The translations under genes and the position numbers were made by a program. Below the pieces are notes generated by a model. The model was not told the DNA's origin. It did no database searches and was given only the letters and a program-made list of their open reading frames with translations. 64,000 bases of DNA from Myrica gale (lineage: Eukaryota; Streptophyta; Magnoliopsida; Fagales; Myricaceae): assembly GCA_963930655.1 (NCBI GenBank), contig OZ005603.1, forward strand, positions 12,733,001-12,797,000, read 5' to 3'. This document shows, one piece after another, positions 32,408-44,845 of this stretch (position 1 is the stretch's first letter; each line of letters opens with the position of its first letter).

Positions 32408-33511
32408 CGATTTCTTGCCATCTTTGCGCTGATCCTCCCGCTCCAGGTAATTCAGTGCCATCAATGAGCAATCTGACAGCTCGGCATCATCTGGCTCGGA
32501 TCCCCCTGCATCAGTCTCTCCGGGTTGGAAAGAACTCGTCTTCAAGTTCACAGCAGCATCAGCGGAATCCACAAAGCAAGGGCTCAGGTGTTTCACATTA
32601 AAGACATCAGAGGTCTTTAAGTGACTAAGGAGACGCAACCAGTAAGCATTGTCATTGAGCTTCTGCAGTATCTCACAAGGTCCAATCTTCCGCTCCTTAA
32701 GCTTATTATACTCGCCCACAGGGAAACAATCACTAGTTAATACAGCCCAAACAAAATCACCAACATCAAAAAGTACCTGACGACGATGACTGTAAGCCCG
32801 ATCTTTGTATTTAGCATTGCTCTCGTGAATGACCAGTTTCACCTGCTCATGGATGCCACGCAAATGTTGGGCAAACTCATCGGCCCGAGGATGCAAACAG
32901 CCCACACGTGGAATGGGGGCTAAATCCAGTACTCCACATGGATTCTGACCATAAACAATCTCAAAAGGGCTCAGCCCTGTGGTCCGGTTCGTTGACCTGT
33001 TGTAAGCAAATTCTGCTTGAGATAATACTAAATCTCACTGCTTGGGTTTAGCGCCTGCCAAACACAACAAATTGACCGTCCGTCTGGGGGTGATAAGGGC
33101 TGCTGAAATTTAACGTGGTTCCCAGATTTCCCCATAAGCTCCTCCAAAAGCTGCTGACGAACTTGGTGTTTCGATCGGAAGTGATGGAGCGAGGAACACC
33201 ATGGAGACGCACAATCTCCTGAAGTAAAGATGGGCTATCCGAACAACATCCATAGTTTTCCTGCAAGGCCATTTTGGAAAACCTATCAACCACAACAAAA
33301 ATAGAATCACAGGCCTGTTGGGTACGGGGTAAGCACAACATGAAGTCCATGCTGACATCGAACCAAGGAGCTTCGGGAACAGGCAATGGGGTGTAAGGCC
33401 GGCATTGGTGAGGACACCCTTGGACCTTTGGCATACAAAACAACGCTCCACAAAATGAGCCATGTCGCTGGTCAATTTGGGCCAATAGTAATCAGAAGCA
33501 ATAAGGGCCAA
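32408..33511 (-). pseudogene. gypsy integrase region
   Basis: Pieces in order on the minus strand: 33511-33048 with the zinc-binding part (HFVERCFVCQRSKG) and core (WFDVSMDFMLCLPRTQQ, FVVVDRFSKMA, GVPRSITSDRN, PYHPQTDGQF), then 32905-32408 with YKDRAYSHRRQVLFDVGDFVW, KIGPCEILQKLNDNAYWL and FNVKHLSPCF. These are typical of chromovirus-like plant gypsy integrases. No clear chromodomain is seen. Fossil. Confidence 0.85.
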
Positions 33512-33547
33512 TGTCTTGTCTCGCCCGAAGTGACCCTCATTATGAAG

Positions 33548-34730
33548 TTAACTAATAATCTGCTGCCTTAGTGAACAATCTGGAATGCACAACTGTAGTC
33601 CACGAAACAAATACCCATTATGCAAAAGAAAATCATGGCGATGACCAGAGGTTACCTCTTGAATGATCTTCCCAAAGGACGGATTTATGGCATACAAATC
33701 AGTGAAATCTTCAAATCCAACGACTTTGGTACTCATGGTGGTGAGGAGTAAGGAGCGACGACTAAGGGCATCTGCAACATGGTTCAGGCTCCCTGCTAGG
33801 TGCCTCAGGGTAAAGGTAAACTCTTGCAAGTACGCCACCCACTTAGCATGTGCAGACCATTGATGTGCTTCAGGGCTTCATGGTCAGTAAGAAGAATGAA
33901 CTCCTGCACAAGGTAGTGACGCCAATGCTTCAAGGACTGAACGATGACGTAGTACTCTAGGTCGTAGGTGGAGTAATTCTTCTTGGATCCCGACAGCTTC
34001 TCAATGAAAAAAGCTATGGGTCACCCCTCCTAACTTAGAACGCCACCAATGCCAACTCCAGATGCATCACAATTCAGCTCAAACACTTTGTCAAAATCGG
34101 GGAGTGCTAATACCGAGGCGTCAGTCATCTTTTGCTTGACCAGTTGAAAACTGGCTTCTGCCTCCTCAGACCAGTGGAAATCTCGTCCCTTTAGGCACTC
34201 TGTGATAAACTTCTGACATCATACGAGGTATTCGGCTGGGGCCACTCCAAGACTGCATCTATCTTCGACTGATCTGCATGAACACCATCAATAGACACAA
34301 CAAAACCCAAAAAATTTACAGAAGTAGTGAAGAAAGAACACTTCTTCTGGTTAACAAACAGACGCTCCGTCCTGAGCATCTCAAAAACAGGACGGAGGTG
34401 ATCAAAGTCTGAGGCCCATGTAAGGCTATAGATAAGGATGTCGTCGAAGTAGACTACCACGAACTTCCCCATGAAAGGTCACAAAACCTGATGCATAAAC
34501 CTCATGAACGTGCTGGGGGCATTGGACAGTCCAAATGGCATGACCATCTATTCATACAGCCCATGCTGCGTCTTAAACGCTGTCTTCCACTCATCTTCAA
34601 ACCTGATTCGGATCTGGTGGTATCCGCTCTTAAGGTCAATTTTTGAGAACACCTTAGAACAGGACAGATGATCCAGCATGTCGTCCAGGCGGGGAATGGG
34701 AAATCTGTACTCTCTGCTGTCTACACACAT
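33548..34730 (-). pseudogene. gypsy reverse transcriptase and RNase H region
   Basis: 34730-34548 has [19 protein letters not shown] and [13 protein letters not shown]. 34472-34191 has VVYFDDILIYS (catalytic FDD-type box) and FFTTSVNFLGFVVS. 33838-33548 has the RNase H end FTLRHLAGSLNHVADALSRR. These are hallmark Ty3/gypsy motifs in the right order. Fossil with several interruptions. Confidence 0.87.
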
Positions 34731-36614
34731 GCGTCAGGAACCATCTTTCTTTGGCACAAACAAGACAAGAACGGCACATGGGCTCATACTCTCATGGATA
34801 TAGCCCCGCTCCAGCAACTCTACCACCTGTCGCTACAACTCTTCAGCTTCCTTAGGGCTGAGGCGGTATGTTGGCCTATTGGGCAAACTCGAGCCCGGGA
34901 TCAGGTCAATCTCGTGCTGAATGTCTCTCATAGGCGGTAGTCTAGGAGGAAGGTCTTCTGGCATCAAATTAGAGAATCCCAAAAGCAGCTGCTGGACCTC
35001 CGTGGGTAATTCTGGAACCTCACCTGCTGCACTATCTCCACAACGCAGTAAAGCAAATACTACATTCTCACGCTCAACTTCAACTTAAAACATGGACATA
35101 GAAAGTATATTGTTATTATTGACAACCGGGGTGGGATTGGGTCCTTCCCGACGAGGTGCCAACACAATCTTTTTGCCTCTGATGCTAAGGGAATATGTAT
35201 TTTTCTGTCCATCATGTACCACACTCCGATCATACTGCCATGGTCTGCCTAACAGTATATGACATGCATCCATAGACACTACATCACACTAAGCATTATC
35301 AAAGTATTTCTTGCCAACGGAAAAAGACACTAGGCATCGTCTATCTACTGTTACCTCACTGCCTTTATTCAGCCATGACAGTTTTTATGGCTTGGGGTGA
35401 CGATCTGTCTTCAGCTGCAACTTCTGGAGAGCATCTTCAGAGACTACGTTCTCGCAACTACCTCTGTAAATAATCATCTTGCAGACTTTGTCGACCATAG
35501 TGCAGGTTGTGTGGAAGATATTGGTTCTCAACCAATCGTCTTCGAAATCGCCTCTGGGAGTCAGGAGGCTCTTACGAATGACCAGAGTCTCATGGCCCTC
35601 TCCATACAGCACATGCTCCTCTCCTTCTTCGTCATACATCGGCTCTCCAACCTCCTCAGTCTCGTATTTCATGCCTTCCTCAAGCAACAGATTCTTGCCC
35701 GTCTGACTGGCAGGCTTCCTGCAATGAGTTGCTATGTGCCCCTGTTCACCACATTAAAAACACTTAATAGTGGTGTTAGGATTACCCTTTGGTGGTTGCT
35801 AGGGAGGACAGGATTCTCGAGGGCGAGCCAACCTATTGCTCTGGTCGTTTCTGATGATAGGTCTCCTATTTTATTGTTTTTCTGCAGCAAAGGCACGCTG
35901 GTAGGCTTCAGAAACCGTCCACAGCGAGTGAAGGCTGAGGGCATCCTGCAGAGGTTGTCGCAAACCCCCCAAATAGCGCGCCACCATCTGCTCTTCTGTC
36001 TCAGTTAGATCATTCCAGGAGATCAACTGATAGAACTCCTCCGTATAATCTTCCACCGATCTCATCCCTTGCCTTAACGAATGACGTCGTTGAAACATGG
36101 TTTGAGTATAGCCAAAGGGAAGAAAGTGGCTCTTCATCTTCTCCCAGTCAGAGATATTGGCCTTACCCTGCCTGTCTCTTGAGCGTTTCAACTGCTCCCA
36201 CCACGCCCATGCTCTACCTTTGAGTTTTATGGCCACCAGTTTCACTTTGACACGATCTGGGACCTCTTTGTAATCGAGAATCCGTTCTACTTCATTAAGC
36301 CAATCGATAAAACAATCAGCTTGTAATGTACCAAAAAACTCGGGCAAATAAACTCTGAAGCCGAGGTCTCCATAGCTGTTCTCTCGACCACGGTACTACC
36401 GAAGTTGATTGTGATACGGGTTTTCGAAGATGGAATTGTCGATATCAGAATCTTCCACATCATGATGATCGATTTCCGGCGCTGCCAGACGCCGGGTTAA
36501 CTCTGCCACTTGCCTCTGCAAATCCTCAATCATAACATCCTGAACGTTACGATCACGGTGTGGGACTTCCTCATTCAGAACCTGCCCACGATGATCACCA
36601 CGACCACCAGCCAT
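34731..36614 (-). pseudogene. gypsy gag and protease region
   Basis: 36614-35871 encodes gag (FFGTLQADCFIDWLNEVERI, LKGRAWAWWEQLKRSR, LRQGMRSVEDYTEEFYQL, ARYLGGLRQPLQDAL). 35687-35385 (NIFHTTCTMVDKVCKMIIYRG) and 35279-35085 (MDACHILLGRPWQYDRSVVH) fit the protease-linker region. The order and motifs match plant gypsy polyproteins. Fossil. Confidence 0.82.
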
Positions 36615-36667
36615 CGAATACTTGATGAAAGTACTGCCTCAGGAAGATGCTGAGCTCTAATACCAAT

Positions 36668-37202
36668 TGACGCCGGAGAGAATAATGATTATTCTATAGG
36701 CTAAAACAATAGGCACTTTACAAGAAGGAAAGAGAGAATTTCGACCCAATAATTCAGAAAATTCTGTGGATTCAATAAAATTCGTAATAATCAGGAATGA
36801 ATCAAAACAACCCACAAGCCGGGTTAAAATAGCTGAAAATTCGACTATAATAGAATTTTACCAAAAATGGAAAAACCCTAAAAGTCTTACCAAAACGAAA
36901 TACGGAAAGAAATCAAGCGATTGCCAAAAATCTGACACAAATCGGTTTCAGAATGATTTCCTTAGCGACAAAAAGGAAATTACCTTAAATAGCAAAATTA
37001 ACTAAAAGCAGATATTTGAAAAGGAAATCAGCAGATTTAGGGCTCGAAACGAGGTGCACGGAGCTTAGCTCGGTGGCTATGACGTGCGCGCTGAAAAGAG
37101 CTTTCCGAATTGGGGTCACGGGCGCGAATCGGATACTTGTAGCCAAAGTTATGGCCAAATAATTGACACGTGTACGAAAATCGTCCCAATTAGGCTAGAT
37201 CA
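36668..37202 (-). repeat. gypsy 5' LTR (535 bp)
   Basis: Plus-strand start TGACGCCGGAGAGAATAATG and end TAGGCTAGATCA. Colinear with 31907-32407 but with two extra short insertions. The inner neighbour is a primer-binding-like site at about 36652-36665 on the minus strand. Confidence 0.88.
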
Positions 37203-37309
37203 CGATTTTTTACCATCTTTGCGGTGATCCTCCCGCTCAAGGTAATTCAGCGCCATCAATGAGCAATCTGACAGCTCGACATCATCTTGCTCGAATCCCC
37301 CTGCATCAA

Positions 37310-38368
37310 TGAAGCTCCAATGCTGCTTGACCGGTCTAGAGACCAAACTTGCTCTAATGAATAGGGCTCTAAACTATTCTTTGTGAGACAACAATTGTCT
37401 GAGTTGTCCCAGCCTGTCCAAACCGTTCCGATATAGCTGCAGACACACGTTAGATGGGAAGATAATATGGAGGTGCATTTGACGCATGTTCGTGAAGCCC
37501 TCAGACAAGATCTGGATGAGCCAACTAGTGATTTAGACTAGTTTCCCGTTTTTGCTTTGTCATTATTATTTATTTACCATTTAAAAGACCGTCCGGCTTG
37601 TACTAGACATTATGATCGTGTTTTTCATTCTGTATTTCGATTATTTTTTATATTTTATATTAGTTTATGTTCTTTCACTTGATTAAATTTTTTACAATTT
37701 AAACGGATAATTAGTACGATCAAACGAGTTATTAGTACGAGTGCTATGTTAATAGAACAATTAGTAAATTAATTTAAGTGAAGCAAGTTATATTTAGTGA
37801 ATTTAACAACAAAACAAAATAAATTTTAAATATATCTTCTAGGGGTTTGGACTACAAACATAACGTCCGGACTCCACTACAGAGGTAAGTGTTTGAACAT
37901 AGAGGAATAGATACAGTGATTATGGACGGAGCCGATATGGTACACGGGCAGTTGCGTTCTTTCTAGCGGATCATGCACCTAATCTTATGCTCTGCCATCG
38001 ATCCGAGGTAGCACACTACGGAGCTGTCTTATAGCCGGATGGAGTTCTTGTACCTAATAGTTATTCAGAGGCTACCTGTTGATATAACATCATACATCTA
38101 TCTGTCCGTTCATGCGGAGGCCCTGAAGATCGATGCTCTAACTTCATTGTCGCGCAGGATTCTATTGACCCAGTTCCTGCACTCCCTGCTAGTACCCGAG
38201 GGTACTGACGAGTTGAGGGTCATTCTAGTTCGGTCTGTCAACAAGAAAATGCTCTCCAAATAAATTGCCCAGACACGTCGAACACTGACTGTCCCTCGGG
38301 CTGCTAGAGTTAGACGACAGAAGCAGCCCGAGAAGGCTAAGGAGCACTAGGATCCCGGGCAGAGCTCA
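37310..38368 (+). other. CACTA-5 interior with a possible transposon-protein fragment
   Basis: Contains CCGTCCGG and CGTCCGGAC motifs (near 37590 and 37862) of the CACTA-5 type. At 38039-38263 a frame reads MEFLYLIVIQRLPVDITSYI and continues with SLSRRILLTQFLHSL, weakly like the C-terminal part of plant-transposon (PF20167-type) proteins. Otherwise no gene is recognised. Confidence 0.35.
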
Positions 38369-40743
38369 TGTCATACCTCGAACTTTTAACACCACATGCA
38401 TATGGTTTATATTATCGTGTGTATGATTAGTCATACGTTTAGGGGGTACTTAATGATCAAGAGAGATTATTTAGTACTTGAAACACTAAGTTTGAAACCT
38501 TGATTAGGACATGATTAAGTGAGATTTGAAGTTCATGTGCAACTAGGTTATTGTTCAGAATGTTGAGGAGTTCGTATTGGATCAATAAAAATTTTCAAGC
38601 AGTTAGGATGTTTTTGTCACAAAAATCGAACCATATGATTTTAGTCTTTTAATATGTTGGGAGATCATCCACGAGGTTATGGTTCAAATTTGGAGACAAT
38701 TTTATTTTTTGGAAGCAAGTAGGACGTTTTATGAAAGCAATTAGGATGATATGTGATTATTGGAAGATTAGTGAGATGATTAGCAAAACTTAGCCACTAA
38801 TACATGAGAAATTCGAATGACCTAGAGAGTGACACACATGAGAGCTAGATAGAACGACAAATCAAAGCTAGAAGCACGACAAATCGATGCAAGAAGCACG
38901 ACAAAAAAGGCTAGGACCTAGGTAGCCCGAGGTGTGGACCACCGGTGGATCTAGGTGGTGATTCACCAAAGCTATAGGCTGAATTCCGGCCATAGGTGTG
39001 CTGAGCAGTTTCTTAGGGTGGTTGGGTGTCATCACACGGTGGAAGTAGCCTTTTGAGTCACAGGAGCTAGCCTAGACACGTGTGGCGTTGTGATGAATGA
39101 AGATTTCCTATAAATAGGGAGCGTGGCCGGCCATTCAAACTTACACCATTCAGATCTGAAATTTGTGAGTTAAAACTTGAGAGCAAGAGTGAAGTGAAGT
39201 GGGAGAAAAAGGAGGAAAAAGATTAGTGACAATTCGACTTCATTAGAGGTAAAGTTTAGTTTGGTTATCCTTGATTTCAATTCTTAAGTTGTCAAGATGA
39301 TTTGTGAATCTCTTGTATTTCTTATACTTAACATCTCTTGATGTTATTAGCATTGTTCTATTCTTCCTATTGTTCTTGATGTTCTTCGTGTTGTTTGTGT
39401 TCTTGACAAAGAACAAGCTTGCCTTTTCGAAAAGTACCATTGTCAAAGTTCTATTCGTTTTGAAAGTGTTTTTCTACTTTGATCTGTTTCGTTTCAAAAT
39501 TTAGTGAAACGATTAGGTTGATATGTGATTATCGGAAGATTAGTGAAACGATTAACAAAACATAGCCACTAAGAAATGAGAAATTCGGCTACCCTAGAGA
39601 GTGACACATATGAGAGCTAGATAGCACGATAAATCAAAGCTAGAAGCATGACAAATCGATGCAAGAAGCATGACAAAAAAGGATAGGACCTAAGTTAAGG
39701 TGTTGTGATGATGAAAACAAGTTAAGGTGTTGCATGTCATAAATGAGATGTATGGGTATTGATATGAGACATGCACGCTTAACTTGTACGTTGGAAAGGA
39801 ATATTGACGTTCAAATGTGGTTAAGGTGTTGCATATCATAAATGAGATGTATGGGCGTTGATATGAGACATGCATACTTAACGCATACTGTGAAGACCTG
39901 ACCGTACTGTGCATAAGAGAATGCGTTCACTTGGTGACATTCTGGCCTTTCCGTCGTATGCCGAAAGATCCTCTATGAGGATACCGTATTCTAGTCTGGG
40001 AGTAATGCCGCAAAATACGGACCATGTTCTACTCTAGAAGTAATGCCGCAAAACATGGAGGTTACTTGTAATCCGTCACTCAGGCCCAGTGAATCACTGG
40101 AGGATTGGTAATTGGTGATTGAGAATGGAAAAAAAGGAAAAGATCATTTTTGAGAAAATTGAGACTTTTCATTTACTTTTTCTTCTGTTGAGATTTTATT
40201 TTTGAACAGATTTCTTCAATATTTTGTTCTTGTTTCAGATATTCTGGCGTACTAACCGCTGGCTTTACTGAGTCATTCGGACTTACCGTTGTTTGTTAAA
40301 TATTTCTTTAGCAGATGTCTGAGGTTTATTAGGTGAGTTCACCAAGGCCATTCAACATGACTTTATTACTCTGGAGCTGACCTTTCAAGTCTATATCACA
40401 CGTGGCCTAAATGTTCTGATGGAAGACCGAGGTCATAGGTGGATTAACCCAAACTCGAATGACTATGTCAGCATGTGCGACAAACTTAAGTGATTATGAT
40501 GGCATGGAGTAGAGGTTTTATGTTTCTTAGTTTTTCTGTTGCTGTAGTTTTCTTTTTAGTATGTACATTATAAGAAGTTGGTTTTCTTTTGTAATACTTT
40601 AGTATTAATAAAATGTTCTACTTGTGTTTTAGTTAGAATCTGGTTGCTTTCATGATCCTCCCACTGGTCGTAACCTCAGTCTAATAGAGAACGTCCATTA
40701 CTATAAGATAACGCTTGAGTTCTTGACGGTCCAGGCTGTTACA
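38369..40743 (+). repeat. Del/Tekay-type gypsy LTR, single
   Basis: Begins TGTCATACCTCGAACTTT, the characteristic start of Del/Tekay LTRs (usually TGTCACACCCCGAAC), and ends GGCTGTTACA. AATGATATCAGAGG, a worn TGGTATCAGAGC priming site, follows. CTATAAATAGGGAG near 39111 is a likely TATA box. Only one LTR is present. It contains two internal direct duplications. Length about 2.4 kb, within the usual range for this lineage. Confidence 0.72.
38744..39694 (+). repeat. ~180-bp direct duplication within the Del-type LTR
   Basis: 38744-38924 and 39514-39694 are about 90 percent alike (ATATGTGATTAT, GGAAGATTAGTGA, GAGAGTGACACA, GACAAATCGATGCAAGAAGC), spaced about 770 bases apart. A second, 62-base pair of repeats (GTTAAGGTGTTGCAT) starts at 39721 and 39820. 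Confidence 0.8.
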
Positions 40744-40839
40744 AATGATATCAGAGGGAAGGTTAGGAAACCAAGGATAGTTAGCAAAACCTAAGAAAAC
40801 GAAAGTGATAGGAAAAACACTATCTCGTTATCATCTTCG

Positions 40840-43340
40840 ATAAAGAACAACAAGAAGATGGAAGAAGCTCAAAGTGAAGTTTCAATACCTTAGGGTATAA
40901 TCCTTGTAACTATTTGTTTCACTTTTGACAAGGATTATGAATCACACTTGCATATCTTTCAAAACGTGCATAAATCGTTTTACCTTTGGTTTGAAAGATT
41001 AAAATGTTTTTAAAGGTTTCAAAACACCTCAAATATATTCCCAAACCTTTCATATACTTATGGGAAGTAAGCCTTTAAAATTGGGTGTTTAAAAGTGGTC
41101 AAAAACAAGGTTTTTAATGAACCGGTCAATGAAATTATATGTAACGGTCGACCTCTATATGAAGCAGATGATCTTGACAGCATTCAAATTTATGATCGTT
41201 GGACAACGACTACTTGAACCGGTCGACTGGTACATGAAGCGATCAACCGCTACAACTATAAAATTGTCAAATCGACCCCTAACGGCTATAAACAACTAGT
41301 TTTCATATGTGGCCTATAAATACACCTTCATTTCATCTAAAATAAAGAACCAGCGACCACATATCATTTGTATAGCTTGAGAAATATTTCAAACCTTCCT
41401 ATTTCATTTTTCTCATATGATTCATACAAAACACACTTCCATATCCTTGTCTTTGTGTGAATCAAGAGATAGAGCCTTTCATTTTCATATCTACTCTATC
41501 AAGAGACTTTTGCTCTTCTATCTTCATATTCAAGAGAAGTGTTTCCTTTAGTGAAGTTGTTCACTAAAGAAGAAACTTAGAGAGTGTCTATCTCAAGCTT
41601 GTTAGGTTGTGAGTGGTGAGCCCGAAAAAACCACTTGGGTGGGTTTGAGTGTTGAGCTCGGGAAAGCACTTGTACGAATCTCTAGCACCCAGAAGCTAGT
41701 GTAAAAAGCTATTGGAAGATAGTGGAAAACCTCAAGGCTCGGTGAATGAGCTTGAGGGGTGGATGTAGGCGGGTTTGCCGAACCACCTAAAAATCTAGTG
41801 TTTGCTTCTCTTATCCCTACTCTTTACTTTAAGCACATACTTACTCTTATTGCATATTATACTTGTGCTAAAGTAGTATCTACTAGCAAACACGTCTTTG
41901 GGGGTTAATACCTTAAAGTTTTAGAAAACCAATTCACTGAGTCATCGAGATTTTGATGATTTCAATAAATGGATCAAGTTTATAAAATGAACATCTTCAA
42001 AGATAAAGACGACTTGATGAAAGAGCCAAACATTTGAAGAAAGAAGAACAAGAAGATACAAGAAGCTCAAAGTGAAGACTCAAGATTCTAGGGTATAATC
42101 CTTGTAACTCTAAGACTTCATCTTTAACAAGGATTTCAATCACACACATGCATAAGTCTTCAAAACTTGCATAAACCGTTTTAACATTTGTTGAAAGATT
42201 AAAACCTTTTTAATGGCTTCAAAATATCTCAAATATACTCTCAAACCTTTTTATATACTTATGAGAAGTTAGAGTTTAAAATTGAGTATTTTTAAGTGGG
42301 TCAAAATTGAGTTTTTAAATCAACCGGATCATGCTTAAGATGAGGAGGTCGACCGGCTCAATGAAGCGGACGTCCGGACCTACGAGCGCTTGGTGTAGCG
42401 GTCGACCGGTAGAATTTAATACAGAGACGTTAAGCTTCTGACAAAATGATCGTTGTATAACAGTAACTTGAATTGGTCGACCGGTTCATGTAGAGGTCGA
42501 CCGGTAGCATTTAATAGAGAGCCGTTAAGCTTCTGAAAATATGACCGTTGGACAACGGTAAACTTGAAGCGGTCGACCGGTTCATGTAGCGGTCGACCGA
42601 CTCGTTTTAACAAATCACTCTAACAGCTATTCACGGCTATTTTTCTCATGAGGCCTATATAAAGTTATTCCCACGCCTTTGAAAAAAAAACTTAATCGTC
42701 CAAAATCATTTTACAAAGGCTAGGAGTGATCAAAAACCTTCTAATCCTTATTCAAACATCATTCACACATAATCTTCATTTTTACATCCTTGTTATTGTG
42801 TGAAGCCTAAGAGCTAGTTATTTCTCATTGTAATATCTACTTCATCAAGCAGTTTAAAGAGAAATTTCGTTGAATCATACACATTACTAAGAGAGTGATT
42901 CTCTTGTATCCTTTCGGTGAGCTTTGTTCATCGAAAGAAGGTGTTTGGAGAGGTTTGCTCTCAAACTCGTTCTTGAGGCTTGAAGATGGTTTTCTCAAGC
43001 TCAAGTGTAAGGAAACTTTTCCCTTGGTTGAAGGGAGAACAGTGGAGAAACCTTAAGGCTCGGTAAAGGAGCTTCAGGGGTGGACGTAGGCGAGCTTGCC
43101 GAACCACCTAAAATATTGTGTTTGCTTCTCTTTCCTTATCTCCTTTATTTGTGCTACTAGTTTATTGCTTTAAAGTTTTCACTTGTGCATTTAGATTGCA
43201 ATACATACTCTTGTGGTTAATCCTTTACTGCAATCAATCTCATTTGTCAGACTTGTAGCTAGCAAACACATTCTTTTGGGTAATGTTCGGAAAAATTTTG
43301 AAACCCAATTCACCCCCTCTTGAGTTGCCTTAATCCTAGG
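40840..43340 (+). repeat. two tandem copia-type LTR-like repeats
   Basis: About 40840-41938 and 41940-43340 are diverged direct copies sharing AACAAGAAGAT, CTAGGGTATAATCCTTGTAA, CTCAAATATA, GCCGAACCACCTAAAA, TGTTTGCTTCTCTT and a close of AACCAATTCAC/AACCCAATTCACCCC. A region followed by ATTCACCCCCTCTTG is typical of Sirevirus-type copia elements near the LTR/leader border. No coding region lies between the copies. TATA-like CCTATAAATACACC occurs at 41321 and CCTATATAAAG at 42653. The element-level assignment is tentative. Confidence 0.6.
42397..42610 (+). repeat. 96-bp tandem repeat with CCGGTCGACCGG palindromes
   Basis: GGTCGACCGGT-type sites start at 42400, 42495 and 42591, and a second set at 42475 and 42571, giving a 95-96 base period. 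Units share TTAAGCTTCTGA and TTGAA..GGTCGACCGGTTCATGTAG. CCGGTCGACCGG is a perfect 12-base palindrome. The unit lies upstream of the TATA-like box of the second LTR-like copy, so it may be an enhancer-type repeat. The first copy has worn equivalents near 41140-41250. Confidence 0.8.
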
Positions 43341-44439
43341 AATATCAAAATGTGTATTTAATTGATGTTATTTAGTTTATATTATCTTTTGACGATATTC
43401 GATATATTTATGTTATCTTAGTTATGTTATAATTTTTATTAGAACTTAATACAATATGAATTGTTATTAGAACAAATAATAAAAGTTGGTCAAAAACTTT
43501 TCGAACGGTTTCTTATACGGTTGGGACGATTTCATTTACAATCCTTTCATTTTAAAGTTGGCGTTTAGGGGTTTCCAAATGGCGTCATGCAATAAAAGAT
43601 ACCGTTCAGACTTATTATTACACACGTCGTGCAATGTAGTGAAACTAATAAACGTCCGAACTTCAAACGTAAGCAAAACTTAGGCTGCAACAATTCCCAT
43701 GAAACTAATATACGTAAGCGTCCGAACTTCATTTTACTCTTCCGAATGGTATTCAATCATTTCAAAGTTTTAGAATCGCGGACAGTGTAGGAAAAACGGG
43801 AAACACTTAGAAAACAAGAGATTTGAGCAAGAGGAGAAAAGGAGAGCGGATTTTGATCGTCCAACCGCATTGAATCGTTTGTGAAAAAGCAACTCATTCA
43901 GAATTTGATATTGGATTGCATTTTAGGTTAGTGGGTTATAAAATGAATTGTTTTAGGATGAAAAGCATGGAATTTAGGATATAAAAGCATGTGTTTTTCG
44001 AAAAAAGTTCGGTCTAAAATGATAGCAATTGAGTTTTTGCTTGGTATGATGTGTTTATATTGAAGTGTTAGTGATTTGGTGTGATTTTCGGAAGAATTTA
44101 TAGTGAAAATGGAGTCTGTGTGTCGAAGAACTGTCCTGTTCGACAATTGCAGTCCGGACGGATTATTGTTTTTTTTGTTCGTACGCTTTTGCAAAAAGCG
44201 TCCGAACGCTTGTGGATTGTGCGGACGGTTTAGATTTCGTCCGAAAATTTTTTATCTGTTATGTTCTTGCATTCATTTAGTAGCCTTAGCCCCCCGTTTA
44301 AGAATTACACGGAGTTCGGATAACGAACTCGGTTTAATTCTCGAATTGTCCACGTTATGGACAATTTGAGTTTACAATATGCGTAATGCCCATAATTGTA
44401 TCTTCTATTGTGACTATTGTGTTGAGTATGAATGTCATC
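43341..44439 (+). other. CACTA-5 interior upstream of transposase
   Basis: A/T-rich with repeated CGTCCGAAC motifs (near 43652, 43710, 44198) and GTCCGGACGG near 44153, the element's subterminal-type motif. It may be the promoter and first intron of the transposase gene. No protein is recognised. Confidence 0.5.
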
Positions 44440-44845
44440 GTCATTGTTTGCATTATTTTTTGTATTTTTGTCTTTGAAGGAACAATATGGATAAGATCTG
44501 GATTTATGAGGCTGATAGACTGAAAAGTGCGAAGTATAGTGATGGTGTTGGGAATTTTATGAGTGTTACCCGTAGTTATGGGGATAGTCGGGGACTGATA
44601 AGATGTTCATGTAAGAAATGTAAGAATGTGTTGTTCTAACATGTGATTGTTTGCATTATTGTTTGTATTTTTGTCTTTGAAGGAACAATATGGATAAGAT
44701 CTGGATTTATGAGGCTGATAGACTGAAAAGTGCGAAGTATAGTGATGGTGTTGGGAATTTTATGAGTGTTACCCGTAGTTATGGGGATAGTCGGGGACTG
44801 ATAAGATGTTCATGTAAGAGATGTAAGAATGTGTTGTTCTAACAT
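44440..44845 (+). repeat. 203-bp perfect-looking tandem duplication in CACTA-5
   Basis: The block with GAACAATATGGATAAGATC starts near 44440 and repeats 203 bases later, with only one or two differences seen. Each copy holds the first coding part of the transposase-associated domain (MDKIWIYEADRLKSAKYSDG). High similarity implies a recent duplication. Confidence 0.9.

Larger units (their letters stand above)
31907..37309 (-). mobile_element. Ty3/gypsy element, minus strand, with extra internal tail
   Basis: Left LTR 31907-32407 and right LTR 36668-37202 bracket an internal region read on the minus strand: gag, protease region, reverse transcriptase, RNase H, integrase. Integrase after RT places it in Ty3/gypsy. 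A primer-binding-like TGGTATTAGAGCTC lies on the minus strand next to 36667. Beyond the right LTR, 37203-37309 repeats the 3' end of the internal region, so a second copy once shared that LTR. The LTRs differ by two short insertions and a modest number of substitutions. A fossil with numerous coding interruptions. Confidence 0.9.

Noticed and set aside
33663-33863. Plus-strand frames opposite the gypsy polyprotein
   Set aside because: They are antisense to recognised RNase H and integrase motifs on the minus strand and carry no signature of their own.
38039-38263. A host protein gene in the interior of CACTA-5
   Set aside because: The frame is short, lies between two nested LTR elements, and only weakly resembles transposon-protein text. 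It is described as a possible fragment within that stretch.
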